Below are positions 57,501 through 64,000 of a DNA stretch of 64,000 nt, piece by piece (positions within the stretch are counted from its first letter, which is position 1; each line of letters begins with the position of its first letter). The DNA comes from Ailanthus altissimus (taxonomy: Eukaryota; Streptophyta; Magnoliopsida; Sapindales; Simaroubaceae). Both the position numbers and the translations under genes were made by a program. The notes under the pieces are model-generated. The model had not been told where the DNA came from. It ran no database searches and saw nothing but the letters and a program-made list of their open reading frames with translations. The DNA lies in NCBI GenBank assembly GCA_946807835.1, contig OX327683.1, forward strand, positions 14,327,001 through 14,391,000, given 5' to 3'.

Positions 57501-60080
57501 TCATGGTGGGTGGAAGATGCTGGTGGAAGCAATTGTATGAGTAATCTTGCTGGCTTTCTTCTTTTTAGGCTTCCATATTTTTGCAATTAAACCTCGAGCA
57601 GTATCTTTTGCTCCATTCTCCTTCTGTCTCTCCGGAAAGACTTTAATCTTAGACCGAGGAGATGGTTCTTCCTTTTCTTTCTCTTTGCTTGCTTCGTCGT
57701 GATGCTGCTTTTTCTTCTTCTCTCTTGCCTTTCTATGCTTCAATGCTCTTTTTCGGATGTGAGGATCCAATGTCTCCATATCTTTAATTTGCTTAACGCT
57801 TGGATGCACCACATTAATGCAGAAACAGTCTTTATTTTCAGTTGGTAATTTGATCTCCTTGAAGACCTTAAAAGTGACTGTGTCCTCTTGTATTCTCATG
57901 GTCAACTCCCCTTTTTGCACATCAATAATTGTTCTTCCAGTGGCTAGAAAGGGTCTTCCAAGGATGATTGGGATCTCCTTATCTTCTTCCATATCCAAAA
58001 CAATGAAATCGGCAGGGAAGATGAATTTATCGACCTTAACCAACACATCTTCAATTAATCCCTTAGGATAGGTGAGAGAACGATCTGCTAACTGAAGTGT
58101 GATATTTGTTGGTTTGGCTTCTTTCAGTCCCAACTTTTTATACACGGACAATGGCATAAGATTGATGCTAGCTCCCAGATCACAAAGTGCTTTCCCAAAA
58201 TCATAATTTCCAATTGAGCATGGTATGGTGAAGCTCCCAGGATCTTTGAGCTTTGGAGGTAGCTTCTTTAGAAGGATGGCGCTACACTCTTCTGTTAGGG
58301 CCACAGTCTCGAAGTCATCTATTTTTCTCTTCTTTGATAGGATGTCCTTCATAAATTTCACATAGCTCGGCATTTGCTCCAATGCATCTGCAAAAGGAAG
58401 ATTAATATGTAATTTCTTAAAAATATCAAGAAATTTAGAAAATTGCTTATCTAGCTTTTTCTTTTGCAGCCTCTGAGGAAATGGAGGTGGTGGAGTGAAT
58501 GACTGCGTAAGTTGCTTCTGCGGGTTGCTACTGGTATCTTCTGCTGCATTTTCACTTTTCTGTTCTTGTACTTGAATACCAGATTCTATGCTTTTCTGTG
58601 TCTCAGCACTCTTCTCTTGACTTCTTAGCTGTTGTAAACTCTGAGAAAATGGTATAGGTGGTCTATATGGTTGCACGTCATCTTGCTGGACCACTGTTTC
58701 TTTTTCCTTCTCTATCATCTCTGAAAGCTGTGGTTGAGGTGTGTTGTCATGTAAAACTTTACCACTTCTTAGGGAGATGGCTTGGCATTGTTCTACACTT
58801 CCTTTTGGATTGACTTCAGTGTTGCTTGGTAGAGTTCCTTGAGGGCGATTGTTTATTGCTGTTGCGAGCTGCCCTACTTTATTTTCCAAGGCTCTAAGTG
58901 AAGCTGCTTGACTTTGGAAGAGTGCATCTGTTTTCTTTATAAATTGTAAGAGCATGTCTTCAATGTCTGATTTTTTCTCTTGCTGAATTTGTGGTTGGAA
59001 GCCAGAAGGAGCTTTAGAATGCTGTCCTTGATTATTGTTGCTCCATGAGAAGTTGGGGTGATTTCTCCATCCGGGATTGTAGAAATTTGAATTAGGGTTG
59101 TTGTGGTTGAAGTCCCCTACATATTGAGCAGTCTCCATGCATTGTCCATTGGCATGATTGCTTCCACAGAAATCGCAAGTGATGGGTTGACTCTTGATAG
59201 CATTAACTCCCAAGTTGCTTAATTGTTTGGTCAAAAGGTTAACTTGGGCAGATAATGTGGTCAAAGTGTCTACTTCATGTAATCCAGCAATCTTTCTTGT
59301 GGTTGACCTTTCAGTGGGCCATTGATAGGCATTGGACGCCATCTCATCTAGTAGATCATAAGCTTTATCGGTGGATTTATTCATAAGTGCTCCTCCAGCT
59401 GCAGCATCTACTATTGTTCTGAATTGACCGGCTAATCCATTGTAGAATGTTTGTACAAGCAACCACTTCGGAACTCCATGATGCGGACATTTTCTTTGCA
59501 TATCCTTATATCTCTCCCATGCCTCATAAAGAGATTCTCCATCTAGTTGTAGGAATGATGTGATGTCATTCCTCATCTTGGCAGTTTTAGCAGGTGGAAA
59601 ATATTTGGCGAGGAACTTTTGTGCAAGATCATCCCATGTCGCTATGGATCCAGATGGAAGTGATAGCAGCCAGCTCTTTGCTTTGTCTCTCAAGGAAAAA
59701 GGAAACAACCTTAGTCGGATTGCGTCATCGGATACCCCATTGTACTTGAATGTGTCACATATCTCCAAGAAGTTGATGATGTGCATGTTTGGATCGTCAT
59801 TGGGCAATCCACTAAATTGTACCGAATCCTTTAGCATTTGAATCGTGCTTGGCTTGATCTCAAAGTTGTTAGCTTGAACAGTTGGTCTTTGAATGCTTGA
59901 ATGGATTCCATTGACTAAGGGAACGGCATACTCCCTTAGTGGTCTTGCTTCATTGTCAGGTGCAATTGGTACTTGATCTTCCATGGTGTTAACTTGATTT
60001 TGCTCTCTTCTAATTCTTCTTAAAGTTCTTTCAATCTCTGGATCAAAAGCAATCAAGTCTTCACTTTTCGATCTTCGCAT
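57501..60080 (-). CDS. Athila-type Gag-protease polyprotein
   Basis: The intact 859-residue frame starts MRRSKSEDLIAFDPEIER. The Athila-type gag domain covers about residues 75-260: SGLPNDDPNMHIINFLEICD, RLRLFPFSLRDKAKSWL, WDDLAQKFLAKYFPPAKTAK, ESLYEAWERYKDMQRKCPHH. A Cys/His cluster CDFCGSNHANGQC is near 303-315. The protease is near 620-720, with LCDLGASINLMPLSVYKKLG (active D-x-G-A) and IILGRPFLATGRTIID. The tail is Lys-rich (KKKKQHH, KPKKKKASK) and ends STSIFHPP. Gag makes the particle and protease cleaves it. Autonomous relatives continue into RT here; this one stops. No frame break is present, and with near-identical LTRs the protein may still be made and act in trans or be mobilised by a relative. 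Confidence 0.9.
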   Translation of the reverse strand: MRRSKSEDLIAFDPEIERTLRRIRREQNQVNTMEDQVPIAPDNEARPLREYAVPLVNGIHSSIQRPTVQANNFEIKPSTIQMLKDSVQFSGLPNDDPNMHIINFLEICDTFKYNGVSDDAIRLRLFPFSLRDKAKSWLLSLPSGSIATWDDLAQKFLAKYFPPAKTAKMRNDITSFLQLDGESLYEAWERYKDMQRKCPHHGVPKWLLVQTFYNGLAGQFRTIVDAAAGGALMNKSTDKAYDLLDEMASNAYQWPTERSTTRKIAGLHEVDTLTTLSAQVNLLTKQLSNLGVNAIKSQPITCDFCGSNHANGQCMETAQYVGDFNHNNPNSNFYNPGWRNHPNFSWSNNNQGQHSKAPSGFQPQIQQEKKSDIEDMLLQFIKKTDALFQSQAASLRALENKVGQLATAINNRPQGTLPSNTEVNPKGSVEQCQAISLRSGKVLHDNTPQPQLSEMIEKEKETVVQQDDVQPYRPPIPFSQSLQQLRSQEKSAETQKSIESGIQVQEQKSENAAEDTSSNPQKQLTQSFTPPPPFPQRLQKKKLDKQFSKFLDIFKKLHINLPFADALEQMPSYVKFMKDILSKKRKIDDFETVALTEECSAILLKKLPPKLKDPGSFTIPCSIGNYDFGKALCDLGASINLMPLSVYKKLGLKEAKPTNITLQLADRSLTYPKGLIEDVLVKVDKFIFPADFIVLDMEEDKEIPIILGRPFLATGRTIIDVQKGELTMRIQEDTVTFKVFKEIKLPTENKDCFCINVVHPSVKQIKDMETLDPHIRKRALKHRKAREKKKKQHHDEASKEKEKEEPSPRSKIKVFPERQKENGAKDTARGLIAKIWKPKKKKASKITHTIASTSIFHPP

Positions 60081-60193
60081 GTACCTCGTAACAAAGAAAG
60101 TAAAACTAAATTAAGAAAAATAAAAATAAAAAAAATTCTGAAGTAAAAACTAGAAAGATTGGTATTAATATTGGTAAAAAAGTAGATAATTAT

Positions 60194-60210
60194 CCCCGGC
60201 AACGGCGCCA
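60194..60210 (-). promoter_or_regulatory. Primer-binding site of the Athila-derived element
   Basis: Minus strand reads TGGCGCCGTTGCCGGGG, separated by six bases from the LTR end. This is the classic Athila/Ty3 plant PBS form. It is unmutated, unlike the two Tat-like sites in the window. Confidence 0.85.
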
Positions 60211-60216
60211 AAAACT

Positions 60217-61703
60217 TGATGCGATATTTCTATATCATAAATTAAGTGCAAGTATACACTATCGTATGCAAGTAATAAAGAGACTAAATAAGTCGGATGT
60301 CGAACCCACAGGGATAATTCTTTCTTTTTAACCAATTACTAAAATTATATCTTCCTAATAATTATTCAGAAAAATAAAAATCTAAGAATGAATGTAAGAA
60401 ATATAAAACAAAAACACAATGCAATGAGATTTAAAGATATAGCAACGTAGAGAGAACCTAGGATTAATATTATCCCTCAATATGTTTCTAATGATTAATC
60501 CTCTAATATTTAACTCACTTAGTCTTTATTATTGATCAAGACACTAATGTATTCACAAGCCTCTTCCAAGGTCATGCAAGTATACCCTAATTTACCAAAT
60601 ACCTATATTCCTATGGTACTTGTAATAAATTAAGATTCATTAAGATTAGGTCTTATTGATCATACATGCCAATTAGGTATATTCCTATCCTAAGTTGAAA
60701 CTTGCATATGCAACATTGAATGTTACTCTACAATCATGCATCAAATTACCTAGGTCTAAATATTATGATTCCTCTTCCGAGTTTATCAATAATATTACCA
60801 ATTCATTCACCATATATTGGCCAGATATATTGAAGCATTAAACACAAGTAATTTAAATAATAAATGACTAAGTTTATTAAATACTAAAAGATATAGCAAT
60901 TAAGCGCACATATTGAGTTCAAATATTAACCCTAGAAAATAAGTTTAGCTCATGGCTACAAGAGAACAGCAGTAGAAATATTTATAAAACATGATACAAT
61001 TATTAGCAAACCGATATAGACGTCGAATTGCTCTTAATTGCGCTGCCTAGGAACTCTTGATGCCAAAGAACGTCTTGTATCTCTCTCTAAAGTTGCTTCA
61101 ATTAAGCTCCTATTGCTCTCCAAGACTCTTGCTCTGTATTCTTGGTGCTCTTGGGTCGTCTTCGATTCTTTCTTAAAGGTTGGGAACGAGTGGCTTTATA
61201 TAGGGATTGATATGAGCTTGAAAATCTCAATTCTCGTCGGACTAGGACTCGCACTACCGCTGGCGCGCTATGAATCTGTCGCTGGGGCGACGCGTGAAAA
61301 GGCCTTCACCGCTGGAGCGGTGGGATCTTGGCGCTGGGGCGCTGCATGAAAACGGCTTCACCGCTGGCGCGGTGTGTTGATAGCGCTGGGGCGCTGTCTT
61401 GTCGCTGGGGCGGTAACTGTCTGCCGCTGGGGCGCTAGACGCGACTTAATCAGGTCGTTTTTCTTATTTCGATCACTATTCAGCGCTGGGGCGAAAATAC
61501 TTGTGGCGCGGGGGCGCTGGACTCATAATTTGAAAACTTTGCATTTTAGTCCCTGTTTTCGCTCCTTTTGCGTTCTTTCTTTAAATTTCGTTCAAGTCCC
61601 TATAAATAACAATAATGTATATAAATAGCCATCTATTCTCATAAAATCATAAAATATCAATAATAAAAACATGAGAAAATATATGACAAATTTGCCCTTA
61701 TCA
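60217..61703 (-). repeat. Right LTR (5' LTR in element sense) of the Athila-derived element
   Basis: Copy of 54204-55690. It carries the same TATA box (61203-61194) and palindrome array (61256-61521). At 61395 it has T where the left LTR has C, so its copy of the palindrome there pairs perfectly (AGCGC/GCGCT). Confidence 0.95.
61256..61521. repeat. GC-palindrome array in the 5' LTR
   Basis: Same array as at 55243-55508, shifted by 6013 bp. In this position it lies upstream of the TATA box that would drive the genomic transcript. Confidence 0.9.
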
Positions 61704-63278
61704 AACATGACTCATCATTTAACTTTTAAAAAAAAGCTAGCAAAAGCATTATTTATATAAAGTTTAACAATCTTAAAACAATTTGGCCAAATCATTTTCA
61801 TTCATTTTGCCATGAATTGTATTAAATAATTCATGTAATTAACAATAGCAAATCTTATTCGCTTGGCAAAAATTATTGTTTAATACTTAATAAATTAAAT
61901 GGGCCAATAAAATTATACCACGTGTTATGCTCTAAAAATTTAATGACATGATATGTGGCATTCAATAAAAAAGTTAAAGTAGCAAGTCTCACTTGCCAAT
62001 ATCTCAGGCTTATCACTTAAACCCTATAATCTCCCTAAGAGATCCTAAAATAATTATAACTTTTTTGAGAACTTTTCAGATTGAATTATTCAATCCGGTA
62101 CGATACCCCAGTGCACAACGAGTACGCTTCATTATTGAGACTCTTTAGGTTCAGACCCGTTTCGTCTTACAGAACTTTTCTGTAAGTCCATAAACGATGC
62201 CTCACACACACATTATAGAAATAACAAAATAGCATGTTGAACCATATAAGTTGAGGTTAGTACATATTAGTATAATCTCTCCGTCGTTTATATCCTGGAA
62301 GAGTGGAGACATAGATTATCACCATCAAGTCTCCATATGCTCAATGCTAGAACTTATCTCCAGATTCATATTTTGATAAACAACATCCGCAAACACTTTT
62401 GTAATATTATTTTTGACCCAAAAAATATTTTTCCCGAATGAATTACTTATTGGCATAAGATTTTTTAGAACACAATCTTGGAGTAACTGGATATACAACT
62501 CACCAATATGAGCTGACGAGTCCCATATCTATACACACCAGACTCTATGAGCATCAGAAAGTACCCAGCGACACCCAGTGGTCAGATTATGAAAGATTTC
62601 TGATATATGTGGAACCTATGTATGATGGATCACTCATAAGTCCACTATAGAGCTCAGGTTAATGAACCACGAATACTACTCAACTCAAAAGGGTCATCCA
62701 TTAATGAATTTATAGGATGTCTATTAGAGATCCTAATTGAGCCTATTTACTACTCAATCCTAACTGAATACTCATGTGTCTATACGAGCTTCCACTAAGC
62801 TCATGGTTTGCTATGACTAATCATCTGAACCATCCATATATAGATATACACCGATCTATATTAAATAAAGTTTTCACCAACAGACCCGCATCAATAAAAA
62901 TAGATCAAGAATATAACATTTTAAAACATATTTGCACAATGAGATTTCTTAGTACCATTTATAACTCTTTGCAACTATGTCATTGCTAGTATACCTTTAG
63001 GACTTTATCCCATTTCAAACAAGACTTCAACTCTTTAGATGTCGTTGACTCTTATAACCTGCTAACTCTTAGCAATTATAACTCTCAGTGTTGCTAACTC
63101 TTAGCCCTAGTCTAAACTTTTTTAGATCAGATATAAACTCCTTCAGATCATACAATATCTGAAATGTTACAATTATTTTACCATATAATTTAATAATTAG
63201 CAATTTAATAAAAGGAATATTGCATAAATATCAAATATTCATACAAGCAAGGATGGCACATAAATATAAACCCTAACA

Positions 63279-64000
63279 ATCTCTTACTTGCTCTAGTGCT
63301 ATTCATGATGGTATTTAATACTTATAGACTCCACGTATTTCTTAAACACCTTTGGAGTTAAGGCCTTAGTATGTGAGTCCGCTACATTGTTTACATAATC
63401 AATTTTACAAATAATTACATCTCTCATAGCTAAGATTTCTCTAATGATGTGGTATTTTCTCTCCACATATTTAGACTTCTGGTGTGCTCTTAGTTCCTTA
63501 ACTTGTGCTATGGTCCTATTATTGTCGTAAAATAGTGGAATAAGATCTGTCAAACTTGGAACTGTTCCAAGCTCGACGACACACTTACAAATCCACACTA
63601 CTTCTTTTGTTACTTCCGAGGCGGCTATAAACTTTGCCTCTGTAGTAGAATCAGTTGTAGACCCTTACTTGGTGCTCTTCTAACTTATAGCAGCATCATT
63701 GAGAGTGACCACATACCCAGATGTAGACTTTCTATCATCTAAGTCAGACTAGAAGTCTAAATCTGTGTATCCTCTCACTTGTAAGTCACTATCTCCATAA
63801 ATGAGAAACTTATCATTCGTACCCTTAAGATATTTTAGGATATGTTTAACTGCCATCCAATGGTTGTCACCTAGATTAGATTGGTACCAGCTAGTAACAC
63901 TTACAACCATACTAATGTCAGGTTTCGTGCACATTATAGCATACATCAAGCTTCCAACAGCTGACACATATGGTATGTTAGATATTCTAGTTCTTTCATC
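63279..64000 (-). pseudogene. Ty1/copia RT end and RNase H, partial
   Basis: The minus-strand frame 63967-63749 reads SAVGSLMYAIMCTKPDISMV, then NHWMAVKHILKYLKGT, then SDLQVRGYTDLDF, the RT/RNase H junction. The frame 63598-63299 reads VAQ/IAQVKELRAHQKSKYVERK, HIIREILAMRDVIICKID and NVADSHTKAL, the end of RNase H. A stop near 63665 and a frame change separate the two parts. The remainder of pol lies beyond the window. Confidence 0.8.

Larger units (their letters stand above)
54204..61703 (-). mobile_element. Young Athila-derived non-autonomous element with Gag-Pro only
   Basis: Two 1487-bp LTRs (54204-55690 and 60217-61703) flank a 4526-bp interior. AACAT is duplicated at 54199-54203 and 61704-61708. 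Interior signals in element sense are a PBS (TGGCGCCGTTGCCGGGG, 60210-60194), the Gag-Pro frame, and a 3' region with several PPT-like tracts. One ends at the left LTR. No RT, RNase H or integrase is present. The sequence ACGTTAAATCAAGCG...TTGGGAGGCAACCCAAGG right after the frame is usual downstream of pol in Athila elements, so a large block between protease and the 3' region is missing. Confidence 0.93.
53686..64000 (-). mobile_element. Ty1/copia element, 3' part, continuing past the window
   Basis: The 3' LTR (element sense, left) runs from about 53686 to 63278, ending CCCTAACA, and is interrupted by the Athila-derived element. After it the plus strand reads ATCTCTTACTTGCTC, the complement of a purine-rich tract. 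RNase H and RT follow on the minus strand to the window end. The LTR shares blocks with those at 46006 and 47818 (CCCAGTGCACAACGAGTACG at 62108). The right-hand end and target duplication are outside the window. Confidence 0.8.

Overview
The window is AT-rich plant nuclear DNA, most likely from a eudicot. The evidence is a set of plant-specific LTR retrotransposon lineages (Ty3/gypsy Tat-, Athila-, CRM- and Tekay-type, and several Ty1/copia), an intron-containing gene of the plant WPP-domain-associated-protein type, and large AT-rich minisatellites. There is no prokaryotic gene organisation. Only one host gene looks intact; almost everything else is transposon sequence, much of it nested.

Layout. 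1-8658: tail of a Ty3-type LTR (1-321), then a decayed minus-strand Tat-like Ty3/gypsy element with gag, RNase H, integrase, a right-hand LTR and an antisense accessory ORF; its protease and reverse transcriptase are missing. 8659-11330: a stem-loop MITE candidate and a probable non-autonomous hAT-like element bloated by an AT-rich minisatellite. 11621-15184: the WPP-domain-associated-like coiled-coil gene, with three introns near its 3' end. 15731-33592: a protein disulfide isomerase-like pseudogene whose coding exon is split by a 17.3 kb nest. The nest is a decayed Ty1/copia element (16025-33358), carrying in its right LTR a Tekay-like solo LTR (24199-33116), which itself carries a young CRM-type chromovirus (26506-32717). 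All three levels have recognisable target-site duplications. 34127-34567: a copia PBS plus LTR fragment. 35710-42090: AT-rich minisatellites in two orientations, one split by a MULE-like element (35974-37361), and a divergent tandem repeat of about 220-230 bp.

42094-53685: a plus-strand Tat-like element with PBS, gag and protease. It is broken by a rearranged copia derivative (44375-50414, containing a 550-bp-arm inverted repeat and a self-family solo LTR) and by a Ty3-type solo LTR (51003-52331). A partial Athila-like LTR follows. 53686-64000: the 3' part of a minus-strand copia element of the same family, with a very young Athila-derived element (54204-61703) in its LTR. That element encodes only Gag and protease, and its two 1487-bp LTRs differ at one visible position.

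Functionally, the WPP-associated-like gene is the only plausible cellular gene. The CRM copy is almost intact but has one frame break in gag. The Athila derivative has intact cis signals (PBS, PPT, LTRs) and Gag-Pro, and would need reverse transcriptase and integrase from a relative. The most unusual signal is a set of GC-rich palindrome arrays (core CGCTGGNGCG, covarying arms). One lies directly upstream of the TATA box in the young Athila-type LTR. Decayed or related versions occur in the same element's 3' region, in another LTR upstream of an identical TATA decamer, and in a copia derivative.
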